DNA of 64,000 bases from Symbiodinium natans (GCA_905221605.1 CAJNDS010000202.1:770404-834403), one strand, 5' to 3'. Shown: positions 41,181 through 52,576, counted from the stretch's first letter. Notes: generated by a model from the letters alone, not told the origin. Program-made: numbers and translations.

Positions 41181-44060
41181 ACTTTCTGGGCGAACGTACT
41201 TCTTATGGTGGAAGTTATTCGGGAGACAAGCCAAGACAGAACCTCTGGGCGCCTGTCTGCAAGCAATATTAGTCAGCGCCAGAAGCAGGCCATAAGGCTT
41301 GGAGCTTTTCCAGCCAGGCCGTTCAACGCATTACCGGGGCTGAGGTTGCTTCGGACACACATGTCGCGAGCAGGTGGCCGTGTCCCACTTCCTCAAGTCC
41401 ACCTTGCTGGAGCTCGTGGCACTGCTCTGGAGAAGTCGGCGAAGTTGCTGTGGAAGGCCTTCGGACTCGGCCCCCTTGAGGCCTCCGGCCATTTAGGTTT
41501 TCCTCCCCGGTCGGCTCAACTGATGGTCTTATTTACCTTGATCGGGCCTGCTTTGCGGCGTGCACAGCAGCATTGACAACACAACCTTGCAGGCGCTGGT
41601 AGTTGACACACACAGACACACTGCAAGGTTCACTGGTTAAATTTGGTGTTACTTCTTTTAAGTTTTAAGTCGATGCCCACCCTGCCCACGCACTGACACT
41701 TTCCTTGCACTAAAAGCCTGCACCCGCCAAAAAAAAACAGCCAAAAACCACATAAACGATCGAAACGCAGCAAGCAACCCTCTACAAGACTCAAACCAAG
41801 CCTTTGCACGCTTCTCACTTTCGCATGCACGCACACTCTGCTCTTTAGCCAACGTACCAAAAAAGCGTTCCTTCAAACACTTGCTCCCACCAAGGCGCAG
41901 GCCGTTGAAAGGCAAAAAAACCTGAGATGTGCTGGGTGCACGGGAGCCCTTTCAAAGAATGGAGCATTCAACCAGGCAGATCCAAAAGAAGAACACATCT
42001 GAAGTTGCGTCCTGTCAAGCTCGGTGTCTAACACACGCACCCCACGCTTTCTTGCCAACTGGTTCTGCAAGCTCATATTGTCGAACGGTTCCAACAATTG
42101 GCGGGACCTGCTTCTCTGGCCATGCAATCACTGCAGCGTGGTAGCGATAAAAGCCGCACTTCCACCCTGCAGGGAGAATGCCTTCCGGGCAGCCCGGGTG
42201 GGAATCTGCGTCTCATGCGGGGCGGCAATCCTCCAACAGCCTCCTCTCTGTTGATGCTCATCTTCTTGGACAACTGCCTGACCTTTCTTCCAACTCTTGG
42301 ATGCAGCCGTGGCCTCCAGCCTTGCCGCGGCTGCACGCGGTTGGTACCGCCGCTGCAATGGCGGCATGCATCGCTTCTATTGGCGCAACTCTTCCTTCTT
42401 CTGATGCTGGCACCTCGCACACAAACATCTTTGCTCAAAGCACGTTGATGCTGCTACCAACATGGCAGTTCTAAACCTCAATCACTCATCTTTGGAATTT
42501 GAACGGTTCTTGCTTTAGTCGTTCTGCCTCCACACAGTTCTTTGCGGTCTTCACTGGCTGAACGCTTGCAGCCGCGCTGGTTGTCGTAAGTTGCTTAGTG
42601 TTGAGAGAGACTTAGAAGTTGGCCCCATCCAAGCACGGTCCCGCCTGTTAAACCCGCGATGACTTACATTTCTGCTTTGCATAGCCAGTTTGTAAGTCTG
42701 AGAGAAAACTTTGAAAGACGCTGGCAGTCCAAGAACATGGAACCCATTGGTTTCTAATTCTCCCTAGGCATTTGGAGCATCGAGGGGCGTTTGTACCTGT
42801 AGGAGCAGATCCTCCAAGCGATTGGAAGAGTCCCACAGGTTAGAAAATTTTGCATGGGGTGCTTGGACCTTCTTGCGGGAAGGGCAGCGCAGCGAGTCGC
42901 AAGATCTGTCTTCTATTGAGAGAAGGCGGCTTCGAAAACTTCGAAGACGAAAGACGAACTGAACTGACTCACGGTCTGAGTACACAAGATTCTGGTTCGG
43001 AAGTCTGAAGTGAAACCTGCCTCTAGGCACTCACAGTCCAACCAAGACCTACACAAGTTCTAAAACAATTTCTGAGGTTTTGTTTTTCCCACGCAGCATG
43101 ATGCAAGAGTGCAAACTTTGTGTCCACTTCGACTCTTTGTGCTCCGAGAGAGGGAACTGTTTTACCGCGAGTTTGATTGCTTTTGCCGTAGTGTTGGGTT
43201 GTTTTGGTTCTTGTGCTTGGTGTTGCGTCTGGCTTGCTTTGCCCGTCTCACTTCGTCGCAATAGACCGGCCCACTGTGCTGCTGATCACCAGTCCTGTTG
43301 GCCCTTCAGAGCGGGACTGTTGCTTGCGCAAGCCTATGCGAGCATTGCCTTGGGTTGCCTTCTTCTCCCCCCTTTGGAGCGTCCCTGCCAACTGTGCAGC
43401 GTCGTTTTGCCCTACTCACGCATCTTTGGAGGATGCGCCGGTGGTTGTTTTCCTTCACTGACTTGTATTGCGCGGCTTTCGCCGGTTTGCTTGTACAGTA
43501 TCGCTCCTGGCTGGTACGATTCCCTACAGATCGCATTTTGCGATCTGACCCCTTTACGGCGGCGTCACTAGCAAAAGACCCTACATCGTCTACGTCGAGT
43601 ACTGAGAGAGGGGGCATGGTTTCACCCTGCTTGCTGGCCTTTTGCTTCGCTTTTTTTGGTTTCTTTATCGGTTTGGGTTTGGTGTGTTGCTTGGTTTTGA
43701 GTTTATTGTTTCGGGTTTAGGGTTTAGGGCTGTTGCAAAAATGGCTATGCGGGCCTTGGCTCTTCTGGCTGTCGGTGCTTCTGCTCTTGTCGAATGTCGT
43801 CCCAGCTGTCGACGGCGCCCACCGCTTCCGGCATGAACTTCAAGACCGCTCGATGGGAATGACCTCATTCACCAGCACAGGTCACGTCTTGCCCACGGCA
43901 ATGCGGCATATGGTGCGTGAACCAGCATGCCATGTTCGACCAGGTGCGTCGTTGTCTCACTTTTAGTTGCGAGTCCCACAAGAACGACCTACTGTGCTAT
44001 GCCCGTACCAAAACAAAAAAGGCAATGCGACGGCGTGTGAGTGCAGATCAGGGCTCTGAG
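41181..44060. other. No firm gene; weak minus-strand coding hint; telomere-like patch
   Basis: On the minus strand near 42190-42020 the frame PAGWKCGFYRYHAAVIAWPE then VPPIVGTVRQYELAEPVGKK looks coding, but no family or clean splice borders were found. A G-rich telomere-like patch (gtttcgggtttagggtttagggct) lies at 43705-43730. Confidence 0.35.
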
Positions 44061-44065
44061 AGTCG

Positions 44066-44608
44066 TCATTGTTCCACAAACTCCTGGAACTGCTGCTCAG
44101 ATGAAGAAACGAACTTGTCGATCACTGGGCTCCAGACAATTTGGGATAAAGAGAGTTCTGGAAACTTTTCAAGATGGTTTTTGAACGTTCCGCGTGGAAA
44201 CACTGCGATGACATGTCGGAAAACAGGGTTTGCATTTCGTATACAAAAACTGCAGCTGGGGCTGTTTGCCATACACTCTGTTGTGTGTAGGTCTGATGAG
44301 GTATTGTCCTTGTCGACAGTGGCATGTTTCTGAGAATGCAAATAATTCAAGAATCTGACAAGCGTGACAGCCGTAAAAGCTGTGAAGGATTTGTTTTCTG
44401 TCAACGAATACAACTCAGACTTTTGACTACCAAAATTCAAAAGGCATTGATCTCGGTCACATGCAGGCCAGTTTGAACGTCTGATCTGAATCGCTGTTGG
44501 CAATGCAAAGGCGCGCAACAAAGAGCCTTGTGCAAACAACAATGAGCCCTGCAAGATTCTGAGCCGTGGAGACGCATTTGAACACACCAAAAAAACACAG
44601 CGATTCAC
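44066..44608 (-). CDS. Hypothetical 180-codon open frame
   Basis: Single minus-strand frame with even composition (for example RFLNYLHSQKHATVDKDNTS, VFRHVIAVFPRGTFKNHLEK). No motif, no membrane segment and no homologue recognised. Nothing around it gives support, so it may be chance. Confidence 0.2.
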   Translation of the reverse strand: MNRCVFLVCSNASPRLRILQGSLLFAQGSLLRAFALPTAIQIRRSNWPACDRDQCLLNFGSQKSELYSLTENKSFTAFTAVTLVRFLNYLHSQKHATVDKDNTSSDLHTTECMANSPSCSFCIRNANPVFRHVIAVFPRGTFKNHLEKFPELSLSQIVWSPVIDKFVSSSEQQFQEFVEQ

Positions 44609-44879
44609 TACAAAAACAAAATCATGAGGAAAATGAAGAATCCGCTTTACACTGGATGGTTTGATATTTTAATTGCCTGGCACTTGCGCTTGCAGTGCAT
44701 CGAATCGGGCAATTGCGCTGATGTCGGAACCATGGGTAACAACACTTGCCTGTCACTTTGGAACTCGTGTTTCTGAACCTGCGGGACTCATCTCACGTTT
44801 CTTTTTGTCAGACTGGGTTCGTGTGTTTTTTTTTCCCCGACGTGTCACTGATTTTGTCAAAACCTGCCCATTTTTAGAT

Positions 44880-45915
44880 CTGGGTTCTGGGGGTTTGGGG
44901 GTTTGGGGTTTGGGGTTTGGGGTTTTTGGGGCACATGCTCCATGGCTGGCCTTTCTTTCGTTACTCTTCTTCACACTGATGCTGCGAGCAAGTGTACAAC
45001 TATATCGGACACGTCGACACTTTCGATACACTTGGGCAACTGTATAGAATGTGTCTTCTGGTCCAACATTAAACCCTAAGAAATGCATTGTGTGCACACA
45101 GACCGGCCTTCTCATCTTGTGATCTTGGGCCTTGTCTGGTGTTCTTGGGCCTGTGTCTTCCACTTTCTCCACTTCTTTCACGTCTTGCACTTGTTCCACT
45201 TCTTTCAATTCCTGTGAGAGTTGGGCCGGCGTCGGGTTTGGGTTGTGTGTTTTCTTGGTTTAGGGTTCGGTGCTATGCCGGTTCCAAACCTCTTTCTCCT
45301 CTGGGTTTGTCTCCATCGCCAGTGTTGGATAAAAATCATCATGCGGAAGAAAATGCTGCGAGATCTCGTTCATCTTCGGAATGGCTTTCTCAGCACTCCG
45401 TCGGCCAAACGAAAGGGTCTGGTTGTGCTCCTTGTCAAGTTTGTGCACCAACATGTCATGTCCACCTCCTCGTTGGTAGCCACCGACAAGAAAACGCAGC
45501 ATGGCCTTCGATCCTGAAGCCGGCCCCGCACTTGCAAGGGCCAACCACACCTGGCCCTGGCATAGGCCAAAGTGGAGATTGCCCACAAAAGCACGAGGCA
45601 TCACACGTCCCACAGGTCACGGTCTATCCGTCAAGGTCACAGGCTTGTGTTTCTAAAGGTTTCAGCTTTATCTATGAGGGTTTCGGGCGTCAAGGCTTCA
45701 GGGTTTAGGTTTTGTATAGAGTGCGCAAGACTCGGGGCATGTGTAGATATAGATATAATAAGCACATAAATATGAACAAAAGATGCGTTTCTCCTCCTTT
45801 ATGTTTCCACATCTGGGTTGTGTCTGGCTGCACATTGAGCTGAGCTGCGGATGTTTCATCACAACCACCCTAAACTTTAAACCCTAAACCCTAAGCCCAA
45901 AAAACCCTACACCCC
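44880..45915. repeat. Scattered telomere-like tracts
   Basis: G-rich patches lie at about 44884-44932 (gggtttgggg words), 45232-45270 and 45655-45715, and a C-rich patch at about 45868-45912 (taaaccctaaaccctaagccc). Orientation switches between patches. DNA between them has only weak open frames, the best a minus-strand one at 45260-45613. Confidence 0.6.
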
Positions 45916-47225
45916 TAAGAGCATGAACTTGCGGAAAGGCGTTTCAGCAGAGTGACCAGAATGATCCGGGCGGCGCGGCATTTTTTGTGAAGGAGGGCTC
46001 CCACTCACAGCCACCAGTCGGCTGAGACTCTAAAGAATCTGGCCCCAGAGCCGCAGACTTGGCTGCCATCTCAACTGCAGTTGTCTTCCCTCCCATCATG
46101 TTGCAAAGAAACCGCGTCAGTAGCGTGCTTCGCGCAAACGGCTCCCCAGTCCATTCACTAATGCAACTACGTGGTGAAACGATTCCCACTCTTCAAGCTA
46201 CGCTTGCCCTGTATTTTCACAGAATCTCATTTTCGTGCATGGCTAAGAAGGTCCTATACTCCGTTCATGATGCCAGTCATATACCATGTGTGCACTACTC
46301 TCGTGCAGCATATGACGCGCAAATGAAGCCAGCAGCTGCGTGCGAGATGTTGGGATAATTTCGGGCTGTGATCGTTCATCGCCATCATTCACCAGCGCGG
46401 GTGCACTTCCAACAAACTCAGCCCGCAAGCCCAAGCGACATTTTGTTTTCTCCGTGACTCGGCAGTCCAATTTATTGAAATTCGCCGCTCATCGCTGCTG
46501 ATTCTCAACTGCGCTGGCTGGCGTATGTAAATCCGCATTCAATCATTGTCAAACTGCGTTTCAGCACAGACCTCGTCACCAATTCAACACGAGACGTTTT
46601 GCGCAACATCATGTTTGTTGCGTTTGGTTGCATATATCTGCTGTGATGCATGTTAGGGCCGCTAACGAACAGCCTAACAGTAGGGACTCCCGACGCGTGT
46701 TGCCTTGTATCGTGCTTGCCAGCTGTTATCATGATCATGAACATGGTATGGCCGCTGCAACATGCTGCAACCATTGTGGTAAAATGCACCAACTTTAGGG
46801 CGCTGACGCTGCGCACGGAACAGGAGTTGCTCAGTCGCAGGGCCGTAGTGTTGATGCGCGCGTCGCCGCGTCCAAATCATGTGCCAAGTATGACTTTCGT
46901 TGCAAAGTTTTCTGCCTGCGCACAGCGTGCCAAGTGGGCAGCCGACAAGGACGCAACCCAAATTGCTCAGCAGCACGGGGCGACGCCCTTTTCCTCAGCT
47001 CCTCAACCTGTTGCAGCTTGTGCTTTTTAACTTGGAACATCACCTTTGGGCATCGCTGCCTGTCTCATTCAGGCAAGCCGTTGCCGGAACCAACGATCCG
47101 GCAGGCGAGGTGGAGGCACTACCACATGTTTGAAAGAAGCAGCCGCAACGTGGCACAGCTTGCAGGCACCCAGTCATGTCGGTGCATTTCCATTCGGTTT
47201 ACCAAGCGGCACTTCAGAAGACAGA
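45916..47225. other. No gene recognised
   Basis: Read on both strands without a convincing coding block; frames overlap on opposite strands. Confidence 0.4.
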
Positions 47226-47229
47226 GTCT

Positions 47230-47905
47230 CTACAAAATTACCTGCGATGGCAACCACGTCCGTACCTACATGCAATGGTTTATGGGCGGTCCGTAGACCC
47301 TGCTCACGTTCGCGTCTGGGGTGGGCATCATGACTTTTCGGATGTCCGTTCTGCACGCCATCGAACCCGCCTTGACCTTGTCGATTTTGTGCTTCCACGA
47401 ATGCTCAACGAGCTTCCCCGGCATGCGAGCAACCCGGTGCGTGGGCATGCGACAGCGTGGTGCCCAGCGCATCACGCGTGAGGCCAGTGTGAGGCCGCAG
47501 CCCAGTGTCCCCACCGCAGACGCGCTGACCGGTGGAAACAATGTGCGCGGAAAACCAAGAAATTGCTGCCAATGGCAGGGCCAGGCGCAGGCGTCGGCGC
47601 AGTGCGATCTGCATCACCTCTAGCGGGAAGAAGTGGCTGTCGTCTGAGGGTATGGCCGTCGCCCCGGGGACCAACAGCTGGTTCAGATCCCCGTGCCACT
47701 GCGACTGAATCGTAACTGGTGGAGTTTGCGTATGCTGAGAGCCCGTGCCGTTCAAGAACGCACAGCTCGTCAGCGAAGATGGCAGGTGCAACCTCGCTCA
47801 ATGGCAGGATGCGGCCCCTCCTGAGTGAGCTCGACCCTTCCTGGGTCGCTTTGCTTGAGTCACAGGCCGGCCCATCTGCTGCCCGGATACTCACGGCGCG
47901 CCCAC
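47230..47905 (-). pseudogene. LINE C-terminal domain fragment (decayed)
   Basis: The minus strand from 47791 reads a recognisable piece of the LINE-type C-terminal region: WHGDLNQLLVPGATAIPSDD, SHFFPLEVMQIALRRRLRLA. It then continues in other frames toward a degraded zinc-site and GDHAxxC-like region. Frame changes show it is dead. A ggcaaccacgtccgtacctacatgca-type dispersed repeat overlaps its low-coordinate end. Confidence 0.6.
47250..47300. repeat. Dispersed repeat, also at 55003-55095
   Basis: Words ggcaaccacgtccgtacct and tatgggcggtccgtagaccc recur near 55003 (gcaaccacgtccgcacct) and 55075 (tatgggcagtccgtagaccc). It is probably a shared LINE-derived segment. Confidence 0.7.
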
Positions 47906-47984
47906 CTCCCTGGAGTTGATGCTTGATTTTTACCTCTTTCGGGTGTTTCTCCTCCGGTACCTCAGGCTACCACTCCCACCCGGT

Positions 47985-48400
47985 TGCTCATGATGCTGGG
48001 CGACCACATTGCCGCGTGCCCCTGCTCTGGCATGCTCCGAGCCGCGGGTCGCAACCAATGTCCGTGTGCGCAACCTCAATGTTGTCACTGAGCGCCAAGA
48101 TGAGCCCCGCATCGCACCGAGGTCATCGCCAACGGACTCGCGCTCTGGGGGGGTGGTCAGCTAGCTGTTGACACCACCTCTGTCTCCCCAATGACGGCCA
48201 CCGGTGCCCCTCGTCGCGTGCATGCGGCTGCACTGCTGGTGCCGCCTGTCTCGAGGTCTCGAGGTCGCTGGAGCTCCACCGCGGCAGGCAGGGTTCATCC
48301 GCCAGCTCGCCCGCTGCAGGGCAGGGGCCGCGCCTGCAACCACCAGGTCCGCAGCCACCTGTGCATACGTGCTCCGCTCGTCTGCTTTTTGCGAAAACTC
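47985..48400 (+). pseudogene. LINE C-terminal domain fragment, plus strand (decayed)
   Basis: Contains GDHIAACPCSGML-like residues and then EVIANGLALWGGGQLAVDTT followed by SVSPMTATGAPRR. This matches the pattern of the fragment at 53505-54014 (EVIANGLALWGGSQLAVDT). I associate it with the C-terminal zinc-binding and nuclease-like region of dinoflagellate LINEs. Frames shift repeatedly, so it is a relic. Confidence 0.6.
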
Positions 48401-48499
48401 GCAACATCGATGGAGACATCCCACTCCTCAGCGACGTCTTGGCAGATTGCTCGGCCCCTCCTCCCTTCGCCAGCCGCATGCCGTGATAGGGCCACCGCC

Positions 48500-49470
48500 T
48501 GCAGCACCCAGCTCCCTGCTCCGGTGTTTTTTCCGAAGTTTGTGTCGCCTGTAGGGCTGAGACGGCGTTGGATTTGGAAGAATGTGCGCGGAAAAAAGAG
48601 CCTGGCTTTCGAGAACGGGTTTATGCAGCGTCGCCTGCCAGCAGCATGGACACCACAACTGGAAACAAGCGTGCGGCAGCTGAGGGCACACCCGACGGAG
48701 ATGCGCTGGCACGTCGGAAGCTACTGGGTCCAGAGGGGAGGTCAGCGCAACCACCATCGCAGCGTTTCTCAGCATGCAGGCGTTTGACATTATGCCCTTT
48801 AAAAACTGCCCGGAGCCGACCAGGCGAGGTTGGGTCTTCAACGTGTCCGGAAGCGGACCAGGCGTCAGGTTGCTCAAACCTTGCAGCAACGTGCCCATGC
48901 GAGTTACCGCGCAGAATTGCTGGCAGTACCTTCCTTCACTAGCTAGCTATATTATCCATCAGCCTCGATCACATCGCCATGTCAGCATGCAATCCGAGCT
49001 TTCGCCCGGTGTGGCCACCCATCTACGGATGGTAGTAGCGCCCGTCATTCGCACAGGACGAACTCCCTTTGCCTTTGTGGTGACCAGTGCGGCGTGCTTC
49101 ATGCAATTGTCCTTGCAACTGCGCAACTGCCTCACCCATATGGGATTACAGCATGTTCCCAGTTTGGAGATGATGAGTTCACGCGGCGGCGGGCCACCTG
49201 ACAGCGCGAGCCAACCAAGCGTGGCAATCTTGCCCGCGGATCGGCCCGCGCTCCAGCGCGCACACCGCCAGGTATGTTCGGCACATCGGCGGCAGCTTTG
49301 GCGGCGATGCCCGACGCACCGCTACCATTGGCAGCCGCGATTCTGCTTAGCATGGCACCCGATGGCTACGTCCACAGACCTCGGCTGGGGGACACCCGGC
49401 GCGAACCGGCCAGATGCGACAACCTGGCGCCGCCGACGCCTGCCGCCCCGCACAGTGTGATGAGCTCGGC
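48500..49470. other. No firm gene; open plus-strand frame
   Basis: A 228-codon plus-strand frame (48774-49460) starts MQAFDIMPFKNCPEPTRRGW and has no recognised domain. Its 3' half overlaps the antisense of the LINE 3' region. It lies among LINE fragments and is probably retroelement-derived or chance. Confidence 0.3.
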
Positions 49471-49854
49471 GCCGTGAGACCGCGACGTCGGCGAGAATTC
49501 CCGCGACGCACGAGAAGCTGTGGGTGCCGAGAGAGAGACTTGTTTTCGAACGAGCATGTGTTATGGTCAGAAAGTGACACATAAAACATGACGTAACAGG
49601 ATCACCATACACGGCGACAGCAATATACGATGCAAGGATAACAACAACGTGCCGAAAATGAAGTACAAAGGTTCGGAAAATTTCCCTGAAGTTCCTACAA
49701 CTCAGGTCACATCTCACACGCGGCAGTTGGCACCCAATGTTTCGGGCAGTGTTGACAGCCGGGTCCGTGGAAAACAATGTGTGCAACGAAAGGATGCGCC
49801 GTCCAGACGTTTGCTGTCGCCAGCGACTGCGTGCTTGATGATGAGCAGGGCATT

Positions 49855-49951
49855 CTACCAATGCGTGCGCGAGGGAGTCAACACAAGATGCGCAAAAACG
49901 ACAAGGGGCATCAGAGGTGTTTCTGCGATGACGGGCGGACCTATCGCACAT
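49855..49951 (-). pseudogene. LINE C-terminal CCHC zinc finger
   Basis: Reads CRFCASCVDSLAHALVECPA, a C-x2-C...H-x4-C pattern typical of the finger that ends many LINE ORF2 proteins. It is the distal end of the minus-strand LINE; the frame continues without motif to 49322. Confidence 0.6.
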
Positions 49952-50112
49952 GAGTTTGATTCTTTGCTACGAAAGACAATGGGGTGCAAACTGCCACTGG
50001 GAGTATAATTGTAAGCTATACACGTGGTTCAAGCCAGGGGCATAAGTTGCATTAAATCTACCAGTTAAAAGCAATTGGGCGTGTTCCAACCACCGCTTTT
50101 CCTGCAAACCGT

Positions 50113-50528
50113 TCAAAACAGACACGTAGCCATTTTGCGCTCGCCACGCGCAAGCAACTGGTCAATGTGCACTTTCCAAGACAACTTTTCATGCAAAGCA
50201 ACCCTTAAAAATGTGTAAGTTTTGACGCGAGGCAAAAGCTGGCCACCTAAGAAGAAAACAAGTGGATTAGCGCGTCCACGACCGCGACCAAAAATCATGA
50301 CTGCGGATTTTTTCGGCTCGACCCCTAAGTGAAATCGCCAAAACATGACCCAAGCATGGGCTGCGTCAAGAGCTTTCTGCAGATCGGCAGGGTTGTCACT
50401 GAAAATTACTATATCATCTGCGTATAAAAGAAGCTTGACCACGACATTTTGACAAGAGGAACCACAAGATACCCCGTCGCACGCACGTTTGATGGCGGCA
50501 GCAAGTCCATTAGTAAAAAAATTGAAAA
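50113..50528 (-). pseudogene. LINE reverse transcriptase, second half (YADD)
   Basis: Starts FNFFTNGLAAAIKRACDGV in the sense direction, then VKLLLYADDIVIFSDNPADL with the YADD catalytic box, and LGVEPKKSAVMIFGRG. A stop (TGA) at 50113 cuts it where RT thumb sequence would be expected to continue. It pairs with the first half at 52577-53003. Confidence 0.75.
50125..50142 (+). other. DinoSL-like word antisense to the RT
   Basis: cgtagccattttg is a 13-base exact match to the spliced-leader core, followed after one extra base by gctc. It lies on the plus strand inside the minus-strand RT relic, where the same bases encode ERKMAT. It may be chance or a relic. Confidence 0.35.
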
Positions 50529-50548
50529 GTAAGCCCTTTTAGCTCAAG
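50529..50548 (+). other. Degenerate DinoSL (spliced leader) relic
   Basis: gtaagcccttttagctcaag aligns to the 3' nineteen bases of the dinoflagellate spliced leader with one inserted base and two substitutions, and ends in the same gctcaag. It sits at the insertion junction. Genomic DinoSL relics mark reinserted processed mRNAs in dinoflagellates. Confidence 0.7.
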
Positions 50549-50604
50549 ATTGGACCTGACTGGCCCTCTGAAAAGGTTTTGTCCCCTTCCCGCTTTCTCG
50601 CCCC

Positions 50605-52485
50605 ATGGCCTTGGGCGTGCCGTTTCTAGCAGCTGCCGTGCGATGGGAGTTGGATTCGAACAGAGCGACTCTGCCAACAGTCGCGACGCTCTTCCGGGGA
50701 CGGGTGCTTCCGCGCCGCCCATGTTCGTTGGTCTGGGTGATGGCTGCATCGGAGCTGCTAGATTGCATAGAGGCAGGAGGCGAACGCGAACTTGCCGAGC
50801 TGGCCGCATCGCTCGACCACGACGCCGCGGCTGCAAGGACCGGAGGCCCCCAATGCTGCGCCCACTCGAGGACGCGTGGAGGCCCGGCGGCCCGTTTTGC
50901 AACCGACGCAATAGAGTGTGGCCGGGAACCGGTGGCCACTTGGAAACACGACCGATGTAGAGGAGTCCACGCGTTTCATGCTGCGCCACGGCGCGGCGTT
51001 AGCTCTCGAACGCCGCGCCCGCTCCGAAGCCGGCGCACTGGCGAGGCCGCTCACCCCGGCCCACCAGCCACAGCCGCTGATGCGACACAACGTCGGGAAC
51101 GTGAGCATCATGGCCGTCGCATTGGCGAAGCAGACCACCCAGGCCCGGATTCGGAGGCCGCGAACCGGCGACAACCAGCATTTCATGCCCGCTCAGATGC
51201 AACTGTTGCCGCCTGGTCCCCGCCCGGCCGCTTTGCGCGACCACCAAGCGGAAACGGATGCTGCCGAAACCTTCTCGGACACACTCAGCTCCACCACTCC
51301 TTTCCCTTTACCGCGGGGCGATACCCCCTTGGGAGCGGTGGCGCCGATGGCACCCGAAGAGGCGATGCCGGGCTTCACGCCGCCACCTTCGCCAGAGCGG
51401 CCGCCTCGCATGCCTTCAGCAGATGCTGAGCCCCTGCCCGCCCGCCGAGCTTTTTGCCCGGCGAGCGCAATTCATGGCTTTACATACCTTTGTTGCATGC
51501 GGGCGCGGGCAACTTGACCTCGCGCGCTTACCAGGACTGGCAGTCGCATCCTGGGTCCGGCTCTCGCTTTTGTGAACTCGTGGCCTTGTTGCGGGATGCG
51601 CCCCCCGTTCCGCCGTCAGGGCTCGCCCAAACCTTGCTTGCGGTCGCCGAGTGCGAGGCTCATGACGCTCACCGCGCACCTCAACGGAAGATCGAGCATC
51701 GGCGGCAACCACTGCCTCCGCAAGCAATGCAGCTCGCCTTGCGCCGCCGACTGCGCCTCCCGCTTCCCCTACGATTAAGTCGGTGCGGCCCATCTCCCGG
51801 TTGCGGCAAGCTCGTCGACACGTTCGGCGATCATGCCTTGGCCTGCCTTCGCACAGGGATGTTGGCTCGGCGAGCAAAAAACGTTCAACGGGCATGGGTG
51901 AGGGTCGCACGCGAAGCTGTTGGAGCAGACGGCCAGGTAGTTGCGCAGCAATGGCTCTGCAACACCACTGCTCCTGGCGTTGCCCCAGGCGACAGACGCC
52001 GCCTCGACTTGGTGATCTACGGAGCAACGCCTATGGGTGGAGCGTTGTGCTGTGATGCGACCCTGGCGTCGCCGCTCACGCGCACGGGCCAGCCCCAACC
52101 CTGCGCTGCCGCGCACGACGGCGCGGCCGAGCGGCGAAAGCGAACCGCCTACCCGGAGCTTAGCGCGGGCGGTCCGCAGCAGCTCCTCGTCCTCGGCTCC
52201 AAAGTAGGGGGGCGCTGGAATGAGGCAGCGCAGGGGCTCGTCAGAGACTTGGCGCGCCTTCGCGCCCAACAGGCTCGCCGCCGGTACGGCGAGCTGCGGC
52301 CACATCCGTGGACAAGGCGGTGGTGGGCGGCTCTGGCTGTAGTGGTACAGCAGGCAATGACCAGCACGGCCCTAGGAAGCCCATGGCCCGCGCCCCCACA
52401 CGCGAGCCAGCGACAGGGCCCGGCGCTTGACCAGGTGCTCGACCTCGCCGACACTGCGGGGCCGAGCCGATTGCTGCTGCGCTAG
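50605..52485 (+). pseudogene. LINE-type ORF lacking EN/RT: GEAxHPGP region plus C-terminal domain
   Basis: Frame 1 runs from 50605 to a TGA at 51427-51429 and resumes to 52485 (343-codon ORF from 51454). The N-terminal part has two GEAxHPGP motifs (51040-51063 and 51124-51147). The C-terminal part has MQLALRRRLRLPLPL, CG...VDTFGDHALACLRTGM (likely zinc site), RAWVRVAREAVG, then GDRRRLDLVIYG and LCCDATLASPL. The last two could be a PD-(D/E)xK-like nuclease core. Endonuclease and RT are absent, so it is an internally deleted or short derivative that would depend on another LINE. Over 51200-51517 a second frame also looks protein-like, suggesting an additional frameshift. Confidence 0.55.
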
Positions 52486-52576
52486 CCCGCTAGCTGTAGT
52501 GGGGCGGTAAGGGTGACTAGAGTAGGGTAACTCGACTTCACAGGACCTCCATCATGCAGGCGGAAAAGTCCGAGAA

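Larger units (their letters stand above)
50529..52575 (+). mobile_element. Retroposed LINE-derived cDNA with 5' DinoSL relic and A-rich 3' end
   Basis: About 2.05 kb on the plus strand inside an A-rich site of the minus-strand LINE. It opens with a degenerate spliced leader (50529-50548) exactly where the host RT reading stops, and ends in gtccgagaaaaaaagaaaa. The target side is aaaaaaattgaaaa. This is the signature of target-primed insertion of a trans-spliced mRNA. It contains one broken coding frame (50605-52485). Confidence 0.7.

Noticed and set aside
40947-41576. 209-codon plus-strand ORF crossing the right LTR border
   Set aside because: Its first part is LTR sequence that is also open at the left LTR, and the rest is flank without features, so it is a chance fusion frame.
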